Source: Sphagnum compactum (taxonomy: Eukaryota > Bryophyta > Sphagnopsida > Sphagnales). Taken from it: DNA of 64,000 bases. The DNA lies in assembly GCA_965153455.1 (NCBI GenBank), contig OZ234496.1, positions 3,667,207 through 3,731,206 on the forward strand. The letters run 5' to 3'. Under the pieces are notes generated by a model. It ran no database searches. It saw only the letters and a program-made list of their open reading frames with translations, and had not been told where the DNA came from. Below, in pieces: positions 1-12,893 of the stretch. The position numbers and the translations under genes were made by a program. The stretch's first letter is position 1. Each line of letters starts with the position of its first letter.

Positions 1-2290
1 TTTGGCCACTTCTTGCATGACACTTCTACCAATGAATATTGGTCTACTTTGTTCGTCCCTAATAGATATTCTATTTGGCATAATAAACAAGTCCTGTAAT
101 TACGCTTTATTAGTTCGATTGGCCACGAATTATCTCCAAGAGCTTGTTGCAAGTTGCTCACAAAATCTGAATCGAACATCTATATCATTGTGACATAAAC
201 TTTGTATTCCTGCACATTATTTCTTGATGCCCAATATCCCACTCTAACACTATAATCTGCATCTATCACTTTCATTTGTTTTTAATCCACCACTGGATAT
301 AGATACAAGTCTCGAGGAGTTCTAGTAGGCATTCTCATAGTTTTAAACCTAGCCTTGCAATGAAATATAATGTACGTCCATGGTGCCTCTTTTTCATTAC
401 ATACAATCTCTGAGGAGACTCTTGTCCGTTTTGTATTTACCATTTTCAAGCATCCCTCTTATTATGTGGATTGTGAACATTTATGTCAATTGATTATTGA
501 AGTTCTATTATTCGATCAATGATTGTTTATTTCAATAGTCATAGCAGATATTTCCTTGTCGAGTTTAATTAATGTAAGATGTTTCAAACTGTGCCAAGTA
601 CTAGGAGTTCGTCTCTTTGATATTAGATGCCATTGGCTATTCTTTTTGCTTAGTCTTTTATTTCCTTTTTTATTAAGTGGGGGTTTCGTCTTGGGCTTTT
701 CTTGGCAATATATACAATTTGTTCTTTGTTTTTTTCCATTTGCCCACTTTTCCTTTTGTAGAATGCCCCATTTCTTGATTTCTAGTAGATTACGTAAAAG
801 GTCAAATTGATTATCATCTTGAGGAATTTGCTGTGGTTGTTCTATCTTAAAAATTGTGTCCAAAATTGAATGCAACAACGTGTTTCCTTCATGCATAGAA
901 TTTTGAGTGGTAGCTTGCAAGTAATTATTGATTTATTTGTTGTTGATTGCCATTAAACCAATTGAGATGGTAATACTTAGTAAAGCAATTAAGTACGCGA
1001 ATTAATGATATTGGGTTGGAAGATACAATCATTTAGTCTAGGTATTAGGATTGTAATATTATATTAAAGGTATACCAAATGCAACTAGACAGTAGAGAGC
1101 TAGAAAATATAATTAGAAATTTATTGGAAACGTAATGACAATGCGATCACTTTATGTTCTTTTTAGGCTTCCTTTGGAGTTCTAGGGAGTGAATGGGTAT
1201 TGTATATCCATTCTTTAGATTTTGGGAAATTATGAATTCTTGAATAATTCTTGGATTTTTTCAAAAGCAAAATTTGTGTTCAACTTCAGCCTTAATTCAT
1301 ATCAAAACATCTAATGAACCAAAATTTACTGCAAAGAATGGTATTTCCTTCATTTTTTGGGACGTATTTTTTTCTGATTATCATAGACATCTCGTGATTT
1401 CAGGGCAAGGCCTATCATCTAGCGATTCACAGGTTGTTTTAACACTTTGTTCCTTAAATCTTGTGGCACCCAGGTTTGCCTGCTCGGAGTTGCATAAAGT
1501 TGTCTATTGGGTTTCATAAATTTTGTTGATAAGAGGTTGCCAAGGGAAACCAAATCCTCCATCGACAAATCTTGCAATAAACTTGTGAAGAAATGTTCTG
1601 GAATTGGTATTTTCAAACTTGCACGTTCTTGAAAGAAATCCATGGCATGTGTAAACATCACCTAGTGGTAGTCTTCCATATCCTCCTTCAAAATGTTTAC
1701 AATTTCTTTGAGCAATGCAAGACTTTCTTTGTCAATTTTCACATTCACCCATTACCATGCTGCCCATTCAATTGTTTTGTCAATTTGACTTTTCCATTAT
1801 GTTCCCCATGTTCTAATTATAGCAAATTCTTAAGGGGGTCTAGCCGGGTTGGATCTCTTGGATATTCCAAAGGTTTTGTTGTCATTTTGCATATTTTATC
1901 TAGTATGCTTGAAATTAATGTGTATTCAATCATAGTTTCCAAGGTGTTTGGTGTGACCATTCTTGTAAATTTTCTTTTTGCCATTGTAAGATAGATGTGT
2001 AGGAATTGCAAATGGATGGTAGTTGTAACAAAATATGGTGTTAGTAAGTTCGGGTGGAAATGGGGAAAAAATGCAATTTTTTTCTTTAAATGCCAAGAAC
2101 GATCTTAGATGTAAGATATTTTATAGACTGAATTCAAATACACAACAGGGTGAAATGGTATGGAGAATCTGTAGCCTCATATTGTTTCGATTCCCAACTG
2201 GAACATACCTCTTAAAGATGAACATGTAGTGTTTCGGTTGACACAAACCTTTTGGTTATGAAGAGGTAGAATTTACATTAGCACATATCT
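1..2290 (-). pseudogene. Decayed minus-strand reading frames, unrecognised (possible retroelement relic)
   Basis: No intact gene is visible. On the minus strand several broken open stretches follow one another: about 2011-1817, 1661-1419, 920-516 and roughly 400-1. They are interrupted by stops and frame changes. The 920-516 piece is lysine-rich and has an isolated C-x2-C pair (residues C-I-Y-C), which could be a remnant of a gag-like zinc knuckle. The stretch from about 400 down to 1 reads through with only a couple of stops in one frame. I do not recognise a protease, reverse transcriptase, integrase or transposase motif, so the retroelement idea rests only on the pattern of several adjacent, decayed, co-oriented frames. 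Confidence 0.3.
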
Positions 2291-2299
2291 CTTGGTTGC

Positions 2300-2505
2300 G
2301 AACAAGTTGTGTTCATCCATTTTATGTTTTCATCCATTTCAAATTTTCATACATTTTATTTTGTTCTTCCATTTTAGTTTTTCATCCATTTCAATTTTTC
2401 ATCCCTTTTATTTTGTTCATCCATTTCAATTTTCATCCATTTATATTGTTCATCCATATTTTTTCATTGGTTATTATGTTTCATTCATAATTATCGTTCA
2501 TCCAT
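2300..2505. repeat. T-rich degenerate TTCATCCATTT repeat
   Basis: The words TTCATCCATTT, TTCATCCATTTCAA and TTTTGTTCATCC recur many times over about 200 bases with varying spacing. This makes overlapping plus-strand ORFs of Phe, His, Ile and Pro. The composition and repeated words show simple-sequence expansion, not coding sequence. Confidence 0.65.
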
Positions 2506-3229
2506 GTACACATGGGAAAATATTCTTCTACGTCATGATATATTTTATGCCATGTGTCAAAAAATATTCTTTCAATATTCCTTTGACATCAACATAATAT
2601 TCCAAAAACAATTCGGTCTTGTTCACTTGCACATGTTTACTTGTTCATGCTCATGCTCCTACACTCACCAAATAACATCCCTAGCCTATAACTAATGATT
2701 GGATTGTTGGTTATAGTTTTCAATTGAAGAGTTTATTGTTGAAAAGGCCTAAACAAGAGAAGGGATGTAGTATTGTTAGCACCACAAGGAACATACAAGG
2801 GTCAATTTCATCAAGCAGTAAGCTTCTTTACGATTTTTTTTGCTTGATTTAGTTGGTAGGAAATTGGTAACTTTGGGTGGTGTTAGTGATGGTTTGAAAC
2901 ACATGATTACATGATTTTACTTATGTTGGTGGTGTGTTGACTCCTTGCTTCTTGATTTGACCTCTTTAGATGTTCACTTTTTCTAGCTAACATTCAATTG
3001 CTTATTGTTTTTATATAGTTAGAACTATTTTCTTGTGCTAGTTGTAACATCTTATCAAGTTATGACCACCAAAGTCCAATTGTTAGTTGTTAGTTTTGGT
3101 TCGTAGGTACTAATTGTTAGTTGACTAACACATGCTTATTTGTTCAATGTCAATTGCCTACTTGCAAGGTAATTTAAGAACTAGTCTTCGCTAGATTTTG
3201 GAGAAGCCTCCTTGTGAACATTTCAATGC

Positions 3230-3770
3230 TACATGACTATTTGTGTTGTTTATGTTGAGTACTTGCTGGCTACTTGATGTTAATTGTCTACTAGATACTC
3301 AAGTCATTAAGTATGAATTTTTTTCCCAAGTGTTTCATGCTTACTTGCCACTTGTCACTTGTGATTACTTCAATTTTGGGTGCTACTTAATTATGTTTAT
3401 TACATTCACTTATTGCCTATTGGTGTTGCTCATCTACTACATGACCAAGTTGGAAAGAATGATTTTGTGTTTGCAAATGTCTCATGCTTACTTGCTATTT
3501 CTTACTAGTGGCTATGGTCCTACTTGCAGTTACTTCAAAGCTAGGTGCTACTTGGAATATGTATGTTGTGTACTCGTTGGCTATTTGGTGTTGGTCATCT
3601 ACTAGATGTCCAGGAGGTAAAATATGATTTTGGGATACAAAGTGTTGTGTGCCTACTTGCTACTTGTTATAAATGGGCATGCTTACTTGCGGTTAGTTGA
3701 ATGAGCATGTGGCTACTTGAATTATGTCTACTATGTACTTGTCTTGTTGGTCAAAGAAGTGCAAAATGTC
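3230..3770. repeat. Decayed tandem repeat, unit about 145-166 bp, at least three copies
   Basis: The anchor phrase GCTACTTGATGTTAATTG followed by TCTACTAGAT near 3269 recurs in diverged form near 3414 (GCCTATTGGTGTTGCTC, ATCTACTACATG) and near 3580 (GCTATTTGGTGTTGGTC, ATCTACTAGATG). Each copy is followed by TGCTTACTTGC or CCTACTTGC and then GGTGCTACTT or GTGGCTACTT. The spacings are about 145 and 166 bases. Related TACTTG words extend left to about 3040 and right to about 3770. This looks like an old satellite fragment. The 120-residue ORF across it has no recognisable domain. Confidence 0.55.
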
Positions 3771-6700
3771 TATTGTAACATTTTTGGGATCATGTAAAAA
3801 TTGATTTAGTTGGTGGTTTAGGGTGAAAACAAATTACGGGGGGCCCAAAATTGTTGTCACATTGTACTTTTTTTTAAGGGTCCCATGTTTGAACTTCAAC
3901 CATGGCATTATTATGAAGGATTTTCACAATGATTTTGCATATTATGGTAAATCAAAACCCAAATAAGTCAAATTCCAAAAAAACTACACTCTTAAATCTA
4001 ATATGATATGATGTTAGTATATATTTGTGCCAAAAAAATATACGTCACAACATACCAAAAAAATGCAAATATATTCAAAAAATGATTGAAATGATTTTTA
4101 AATTTTCTAAAATTTGTCATATCTATTAAACATTGTGATTCCATACAATTGGAATAAATTTGTGAGCCATGTGAAGAGTTTGATCATTATCATATCACAA
4201 ATGGGTGTTTTTGGGGGTGATGACCATAAGTATGTGGTAAATTAACATTTTGACAAACTATCATTTTCAAATTTGGAAGATATCAAGATATGTGAAGTGG
4301 GTAATTTTTTAAATTTTCATTTCAAACGTTTTTTGATTGACTAATTCAAACGCAAACCTAGTGCAATCCAAAAATAGAAACAAACTCTATTATATTACAT
4401 ATACCATTAATGTACCCATTATTCTTTGAATTTAATCTTTAAAAAAATTCAAATAATATTAGATATCATTAACTTTGTGAAAATCAAAATATCAAGCCCA
4501 AACACCAAAAGTGATGCCCAAAATTAAATGCAACATGTTTTACAGAAATAACCATTACATACGTGTCATGAAAGTGCCCAAAGTGGCCCCTTGGTAGTGT
4601 GTTTTCACCCTGTCACACAAATAACCATGGGTAGAAATAATATGTTTTGACTTTAGGATTTAATTTTCATCCTAAATGTAAGGAAAATGTGTCAAGGAGT
4701 CTCATCCATTGAGTTTGGATGGTCCTTTTTTGGCCCAAGCTTTATTTTATTTTAGTTTAATTTAATTAGCTCAAAATTTTAAAGCAAGATCTCATTTGTG
4801 GGTAAACCCTTTCCTCTTGTTGTTAAGGTTCATCTTATATTTTATAAATTTGTTTTCAATGTTGCTTACCACACAATCATTTTGAAACATAAACTACACA
4901 TGTTTATTGAACCACTTGCAAACCCCATTGGGAACAATGTTACACACACATGTGCACAAAAAACATGAGGAAAAAACAACCTCACTCAAGTTTTCATGTT
5001 CTTTTTCTTTTCTTCCTTTGTACTATGAGTTGTGTAACCCTAATATGTAATGTAATGTTATGATAATAGTTGACAATTTATTCATTGACATGACATAATC
5101 CAATGACTGTTTATTTCTACAAGTTATTTGAGGAAATTTTATGTCTCAATTTCAAAATTTCACACCTTATTCATCCATGAAAAATATGAAACAACTTCTA
5201 AAGTATATATTGTGAAATTATCTACAAGATATGGTAGTTATGCAACTACCTTTAATCTTGATTTTAAAAAATTGCATTTGAACTTAAAGCCACCCCCATG
5301 TATGTAAAAGATCTTGCAATTCAAAGCTTTAAGTTAAACATTATGTTTTTACTAATATATTAGTTCCATTTCTATGTTGCTATTTGATTTTGTGTTTGCT
5401 TTTAGGTGATAACATGGTAGGGTCCAACCATGGTAAAATGGACTAAAAAACACGTCCACCCAAATCCAATTTTTAAATATGGCAATTTTCAACATAAACA
5501 TAAGAAAGTAGGTTCAATTTTTTTTTTAAATCTCATCATGGAAGCATCCATGTTTCCATTGAGTTTTGATAATATAATACAAAATTTGAAAAACTTTAAT
5601 ACAATAAAAATAGGTACTAAGCAGGAATGAAACTAACAGGTTAATATTGTGTTCAATCCTACTTTTACATTAGACATAAATATATTTTGATTCTACTATG
5701 AAAATTTTCAAAGTCCACTAGTATATTTAGCATGTCATTGACTTAAAAAATAAAATCGAACCAATATTTAATTTGCTTGTGCTTGAATTTTAATCTATTT
5801 TATAAGTTGTGACATATGTTCGAATTTTGATGAATATATACAAACATACTTTAAACATGTGGTTTAAAATTATAGTAGTAGCAAAATCAAAGAACTTCAT
5901 ATAATTAAACATTAAATTAAATAATGTATATATATAATAAAACCTATTTGATGGCCACTTTCCATTTATGTTGCAAGGTAATTTCTAGTCTACTTTACCA
6001 TGCTTTCACCAAGTAAAATACACCAAAAAATAGTCTTTGAAACGTTTGTTTTAAATAATTGGTTTAGTTTTTGACACAAGTAGAAAAAAATAGATTCAAA
6101 ATCAATAAGTAACATAATAAAATCATGAAGGCTTCCATTGAATTTATGATAAGTTAAATACAAAATTTGAAAAACTTTAGTGGAATAAAATTAAATAACA
6201 TTTATTTTTTGAAAATCGGTTGATAAAAAATGTGTTCTTGAACGTTACTTTACATTAGAATTTTGATGTATCATGCTTATAACATGTAAAACTTAAAAAA
6301 ATATTGTACATTTTAAACTTCATTAACTTGTAGATGGAAAACATATAATGTTTCATCTACTTGAAACCTAATTTGTAAAATTTCCTATTTGTTGGGTTTT
6401 TTCCCTCTTCATTTTTATAAATATATTAAAATGCATATTTAATATACATGTGATTATTCAATATCATTGTAATATTATATATTTGACTAATAAATACGTT
6501 TATATTGATAATTAAAATAACTAATATTTTGAAGTTCAATATATCAAATTTTATTAAATATGGTTACTTTCCATTTCTATTTGAAGAATCTTTAGTTGTC
6601 TACTTTATCATACTTACACCCTTTTGTAGTTATGATAAATGTCATTTAAAATTTTTCATTAACATGGTTAATTCAAATTTCCATTTTAGTTTTAGAAATT

Positions 6701-8875
6701 TATGTCATTGTTTCAAAAAATTAGTATCCCCAAGTAATGTATTGTTTCAATGGGAATCTTTTAAACATTCGTTGAATTGGTTGGTTTGTCAACATCATGT
6801 GCGACAAACAAACATGTCGCTTGTGGCATTATAGAAGCCCCATCCCAAAAAGTGGTAATGTTAACAAATTTACAAGAGGATTACATTAGTTGTGCAAGCT
6901 TGGATATTGGCAGAATTTTAGAAAACCCCCAAAATTAGGGTTTTGTATTATTGGTAGGAAACACGATGTTGCAACCAAGTATTGCCCATACAAGCAAGAT
7001 CTCTAATGTAAACGAAAGGTTGTCACCTATCTAAAGTGGACACAAATATAACACCATCTAAATTTGAAATGAAAAAATCGTAGGTTGGAAAATATCCCAA
7101 GGTAACAACATTACATAAACATATAAAGTCCTTCTTTGAAGGGATACAACATTAGTCAATATTTTGTCAATAATGATTATTTTTTAGACTTTAGAATCAA
7201 TTTTTAAGATTAGTTTGTGATAATAGGAAATGTGTAGCAATGAACACAAGTAACACAAATGGATATGGACTTTTTTTCATAACTACCTTCAAAATGTTGG
7301 GCTAAAACCACTCATATATGATGCAATATGTGTCAAATAACAAAGTTCATGATTTTTATTTGCAAGAAAATCATGATTCATAGAAACAATAGTTCTAATG
7401 TAAAGAAATTTTTTATCAGATGTGCCAATTTAAGCTAACATTGACATCTTTTAATGATGAGCAAAAAGTTTAAGTCATGTTTGGTTTTAATTAACAACAA
7501 AAAAAATTATAATTTATGATTGAGTCTAAAATAATTGCATGAACCATCAAATTGATAACATAATGTAAGATTCATGGCCACCCTGAAAGCTCTATTTAGT
7601 TCATTACAAGATCACGTTAGTAATATCCATGTTAACCAACCTAGCTAGCTACAATTTGTTCAATGTGAAAATAGTCATTGATCATCAAAGATTGTTGGAA
7701 ACATAAGGCCTTTCAATTCTTGAAGAAAGAAGGATCAACAATATGAATTCATTAGAATGGCAAAAGGAAAGTTTAAGTCCAAAATAAAATAAGTATAATT
7801 TCAAAGTTTAACCAAATTTGATAATGTTTTGTCAAAATCTTATCTATTCTCCTTATTATTTATATGTCAATTGCAAGTTGACCCACAACAATTTATTAAT
7901 TTAAAAATAAACAAAATATTGGCCCTAGGGGCAGCTTCAACACATGTTTGAAATACAACTAAACTTGAAACATTCATGCAACCAAATATGTAACACGCAT
8001 CAAGGCAAATTTAACATCTTTTTTGCAAAAAGTTGGAGGAAAAAAGAAAATTGATGTTGGCACTTATATGAAAATATGAATGATCAAAGTGATAACATCA
8101 AGCGAATAATCTAAGGGGTTGGAACTTTGAACCTTAGCTTAGGACTCATGAGCATGTGGAATTGGTGACGAGTTCCAATGATCATTAAACAATGTGTGGT
8201 ATCTACAATAGGCAAAGAAAGTGATATAAACAATTGTACTATAAAGTTTCATGCATCAAATTCACATTGTAGAGATTTGAAAAAAAATTTGTTTTTTTTT
8301 GTTTTTGTTCAACTTATGCAAATTGCTCTTAAAAATGGTTTTCATCTCCAAAAAACATGGTCAACTTTCCAACGAATGAATTAAAGATCAACTATTGATT
8401 CAATTTTATTCAAAAAAATGAAGTTGCAAAACTTCAATTATTTCTTTTTAGCTTAATAAGCTAATTTGATCCTTTAAATTTAAACAAAATTTTAGCTTTT
8501 AAGACAACTCAGCTTTCATGGTGATTTGGCATCAAAAATTTATATAACAACTCAACACGTCAAGTCAATGCAAAAGTAAGAAGTTGGTAGGAGTACAAAA
8601 CATAATGTGTTTAGTATGGCTTGCATTTTCCTTGAATTCTTTGAAGAAATTATTTATACTAAAAATCTCAAGGTTGAAAGTTGAGAAATGAAAGCTTCTT
8701 GGTTCATGGTTATAGAATTACAACACCCATAAACTTAACAAACCTAGGGTGTATTCTTGAACTCAAGTTATAATGTTGGGGTGGAATTCAAGCCCATAGT
8801 GGGCCCATCCTATTTTCCAATCCAAAATAATTGTCACCTAAAATAAAAACCTTGTCAAATAATGCATTAAATTAC
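3771..8875. other. AT-rich intergenic DNA without a recognisable gene
   Basis: About 5 kb of strongly AT-rich sequence in which every open frame is short and of low complexity. I see no splice-consistent exon chain, no transposase or reverse-transcriptase motif and no tRNA-like element. A segment at about 7921-7985, containing CAGCTTCAACACATGTTTG, recurs in diverged form at about 12320 and shows that old repeats are buried here. Confidence 0.6.
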
Positions 8876-11800
8876 CAGTGTGGGGCGATTCTCGTTAAGA
8901 TCCTTAGTTCTTAGATTGGTTCTTACAATGAGAATTGATTGGTATCAAATTTAATGATAATTTGTTTGAAAACTGAATCAACGATTCTCACCCAAATTGA
9001 ATATTGATGAAAACCTCTTTTGAATTTATTTGTTTATAATTGGTTCCATTTTATGAAAAAACCATAACCCAATTTTCAAGTTAGTAGTTAGATTATGTTA
9101 AGTGTTAGGTGGGAAGCCCAAGTGACACCCACTGGTATACAACCCCTTTGGGGTTAATCATTTTGAATCATGATTACAATCTCATTTTCTCTCATGTGTG
9201 TGTTTGCATTGTGTTGCTATCTGGATTGTTCCTTTGCATTGTTCCTTTGTGTTATTTCATCATGTTGATGACTTGATTCATTCTTGGTGTTGCATTATTG
9301 GTTCATTGTGTTGTTGGTGTTGCTTGTGGTTTGTCACATTAATGGTTCTATTATTCATGTGGCTGGTCATGCTATTAGTTCATCACATTGCTAGTGTTAT
9401 TGGTTTATCACATTGTTGGTGCTAATCCATCGCATTGTTCCTAGGGACTCACTTGAACCTCCATGTGTTGCTATTGTTGTTACTTTGTGTTATTTTTTTG
9501 CAATGCTAGTTGCAATTCCCATTGCATGTGTTTTGGTGAGGTACTACCCCCATTGCCATTGCCTTGCATGTGGCAAATTGGTGGTCCATCGCATTGTTGT
9601 ACGCCTCCCACTACTAGGTACCACCATCACCATTTACCCCTTCTGGTGTTGCTGTTAGTTTGTTGTGTTGTTGTTGGTGGTGTTAGTTCATTGTGTTGTT
9701 TATGCCATTGTGGATTACTACCCACACCCATTGCCTTGTGGTGGTGGAGCTCTTTTGTGGCCAGAAACAAAAGGGAAGAATAAAATAATCCTTGCACTTG
9801 TTTATTTTTAAATATTTTAAAAATTTAAATTTCCATTATTTCCTTTATTTTCATTTTATTTCATTTGTTATATATATATATTTAAAGATGACTAATTTTT
9901 GGGTTGTTTAATAACAAATTTGTTGTTTTTTCTTGCAAGAATCATTAAAGGAATCCAACATTAACAAAAAATCTTCTATTTGCATATGCTTGCAAAAAAT
10001 TTGAATAATTTGTAATTTTTTTTGTAAATGCTTGCATTTTAGGTTGTAGGGTATTAGGTTTTGGTGTTTTGGTTTATCATACATCTATTTGGTTTTTTTT
10101 TTTCCCATCTTGGAGTTGCATTTTCTTGTGAAAATTGAAAATGGCCCAATTTTTTAAAAATGAAAATATGATAAGTGAAAATATGTGTGAAGTGTTCGTG
10201 AATGATGTAATGGAACTTTTTTTTGGCAAGAATGTGAAATAAACCTCGATCTTCAAATAGAAAACAACTTATAATCTAGAAAGTGAAAAAAATAATAATG
10301 AAAAAAAACATAAAAAAATTGAATACTCAAAGAACAATTTGGAAGTCACATGGTAGAAATTTTTTATGTTGGGTTTTTGTGAATGATAACAAAAAATGTT
10401 GATGTGAAATACCCTAAAACTCAAACAAAGAAATGTCTAATCATATATAATACAACAAATGGAATAACAACATTGAAAAACTATGTGAATGTAAACTATT
10501 CTATTATTGCATAAATGTTTGAGGAGGAAATATATAGTCCATTGAAAGGAAAAGTGGAAATATAACCTACCAAAGAAAGATAAAATCCACCTCGCAATGC
10601 AATTGTTAATTTTTTTGCTACCAAAGATCCTTTCTAGAAGGATCATATGCAACAAAAAATGTTTCTTGAGAATATGGGCTTGTTGATTGTTAAAAATCAT
10701 TTGCACATGCAATTTGTGGAAAGTTTGTGGATGAAAGGCCTATGTTTGCATTTGTGTCCAAGACTTGTTTTTTTTTCTAAAAAATAATTTTCACAAGAGA
10801 TGTTCCATAGGTTGGTGAAGGAAACTAAATAATTGTATGTTTTACTAGCTTTTGGCAAAATTTAATTTCGCAATAATAAACTTTGATCTTTGAACATTAA
10901 AAGGAGTGCATGACATATTTGCCCTTGTGATTAATGTTTTGGGAGCTAATTAGTAATCAAAACATGTTACACTTGGTCTTTCTGAGGTTGCACATACTTT
11001 TGAGAAGTCTTTGGCCAAAAACTTGATTGAGTTATGAAAAAAATGTAATTTGAGAAAAAAAATTACTATATATGTGAAAGATGAGGGATTTAACTTGAAT
11101 ACAATGACTATTACATTAAAACAATTGTAAGTTGTGACATTTTAGGTTTGGAGGAAAATTATCAAGGCACTAACTTTTGACATGTTTAAGGCTTATTAAT
11201 ATGCTATAACAGATGAATTTTTTTGTAAAAACTTGACATATGTTTCTATTATTGCTATAGAAAGAGATTTATAAAAGTGTATAACCTAGCCAAAAAAAAG
11301 TGGGAAAGGTTGACAAAAGTGGAACAAGACATGTGTTGAATTTGGTTTGGTCCCAAGGAAGTTGAATACATTAATGAAGACAAGGTATTTTTTCAATTTG
11401 ATGTATTGTTGTAATGAAAAATGTATATGTTATCGTTGTATATGTAATGTTATATGTATTGTTGTTGATGAAAATTATGGTTTGGAAATTTTTGAAATGA
11501 TAACAAGAACAAATGAACCAACAAAGGAGCTTGTCAGTATGGAATTTTTGATTTTAAAAAGTTTCAAATGAATATGAAATATATCAAGTGTTTTCTTTAA
11601 TGGTGGGAGAAGCTTGAATCTATGTTTTCTATAGTTGCATTCCTTGCTTGTTAAATCTTTAAGCATTGTTGATTCACAATTTGAAATTGAATGAATTATT
11701 TTTTTGGATGGGAATACTTATTGATCTTAGGAAATGTCAACAATTGGTTAATTTAGATAAATTAATTTTTGTCAAAAACAATTGACCCAATAACTATAAG

Positions 11801-12194
11801 ATTAGTAGTTGTAAGCCCTTTTTTAGTTAAGTGGAGCTAATTGAAGTTGATGTAAAGTTAGAGGAGGAATTAAAAGAATTTGAAGGAACATTCGAAAAGA
11901 TAGAAAAATGTGTAAAATTTTAATCATTCTTTAGGCAAGTTTATCTTTATTTCTAATTATTTCTTAACTAATTTTTTTAAAATGAAAATAAAATTGAGAT
12001 TCAGATTGTGAAAATCAACTGTTATCACATTTGTGAAAATTGTCCTGTCTGAGAATCAGCTTGATTAAATTTAAAAAAAAATGATACCCTAATCATTTAT
12101 CATAAGTCTAAAATAATTATTAAAAAAATCAGGTCGATTCTCTAAACTGATAGTTCTCATCAAAAAGAGAGAATCACCCGACATTGTAAATTGC
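8868..12194. mobile_element. Decayed hAT-like DNA transposon with 8-bp target duplication
   Basis: Left terminus at 8876 is CAGTGTGGGGCGATTCTC. The right terminus, read on the minus strand from 12186, is CAATGTCGGGTGATTCTC, an inverted match of 15 of 18. Flanking it are TAAATTAC (8868-8875) and TAAATTGC (12187-12194), an 8-bp duplication with one difference. CAG-type termini, an 8-bp duplication and subterminal copies of GATTCTC/GAGAATC at both ends (for example near 8994 and 12053) are features of the hAT superfamily. The interior, about 3.3 kb, is AT-rich and has no intact transposase. It includes a GT-rich low-complexity block at 9198-9783. The element is either a long non-autonomous copy or an ancient, mutated one. 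Confidence 0.6.
9198..9783. repeat. GTT/ATTG-rich low-complexity block inside the hAT-like element
   Basis: Words such as GCATTGTTCC, GGTGTTG and CATCACATTG recur irregularly over about 600 bases. The sequence opens overlapping plus-strand frames made of Cys, Leu, Val, His and Trp. The biased composition and multiple simultaneous open frames argue for repeat expansion and against a protein gene. Confidence 0.5.
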
Positions 12195-12600
12195 CTCTTT
12201 CAAGATCCTTGGCCACATAAAAGACAAGTGGTATAGTATTATTTTTGAGGCTTTGACAAAGTACTTATTAGGGTAAAGAGACCTATCATTGCAATTCCCT
12301 TATTACCATAGTATAGGCCATAGGGCCAGCTTCAACACATGTTTGTCAAATACTTAATGAATTAATTTTGAAGATTCCATGCCAAAATTGAATTCATGAA
12401 AATAAAAATTCTATGTTTTTGTTTTGACAAAAAAAAAAATCTTTGAAAAAAGGTTTTTTTTGTGTGTGAAAATTTCAACATTTCTACAAATTATATAATT
12501 AGTGTTGAAGCTGCCAATTTGATATTACAGTACTGCAAAACTATTGCCACACGCTATTGCCCCCTACCATTGTACACAAAGGTCACACACAAAAGCAAGG
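12195..12600. other. AT-rich spacer with diverged copies of a CAGCTTCAACAC motif
   Basis: No gene is visible. At about 12321 the sequence CAGCTTCAACACATGTTTG repeats that at about 7929 in the same orientation. At about 12504 GTGTTGAAGCTGCC is an inverted copy of its first half. These look like pieces of an older repeat family. Confidence 0.4.
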
Positions 12601-12893
12601 GTATTTTCTACAGGAACCCCAATTTAAATTGTGGAAGGTTGGAAAGGTAGGGTCGAAAGATAGGATGCAAATTCCATCACGGATTTGAATAGGGTATTTT
12701 CTACAGGTACCCCAATTTAAATTGCGGAAGGTTGGAAAGGTAGGGTCGAAAGATAGGATGCAAATTTCATCACAGAATTGAATAGAGTATTTTCTACAGG
12801 TACCCCAATTTAAATTGTGGAAGGTTGGAAAGGAAGGTTGGAAAGATAGGGTCGAAAGATAGATAGGATGCAAATTCCGTCACAGAATTGAAT
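12601..12893. repeat. 93-bp minisatellite, about three copies
   Basis: Copies begin with GTATTTTCTACAGG at 12601, 12694 and 12787, an exact 93-base step. Each unit continues with CCCCAATTTAAATTG, GGAAGGTTGGAAAGG and GGTCGAAAGATAGGATGC. The third copy carries small internal duplications and is longer. Because 93 is divisible by three and the unit lacks minus-strand stops in one frame, a 96-residue minus-strand ORF results, with a 31-residue repeat (motif NLNWGTCRKY). No start or splice context supports it as a gene. Confidence 0.85.

Noticed and set aside
9413-9783. Overlapping plus-strand ORFs of 81 and 106 codons
   Set aside because: GT-rich low-complexity sequence opens several frames at once, with Cys/Val/Leu/His bias and no conserved motif.
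12583-12873. Minus-strand ORF over the 93-bp repeat as a protein gene
   Set aside because: Explained by the minisatellite. No start context, splice sites or domain support a gene.
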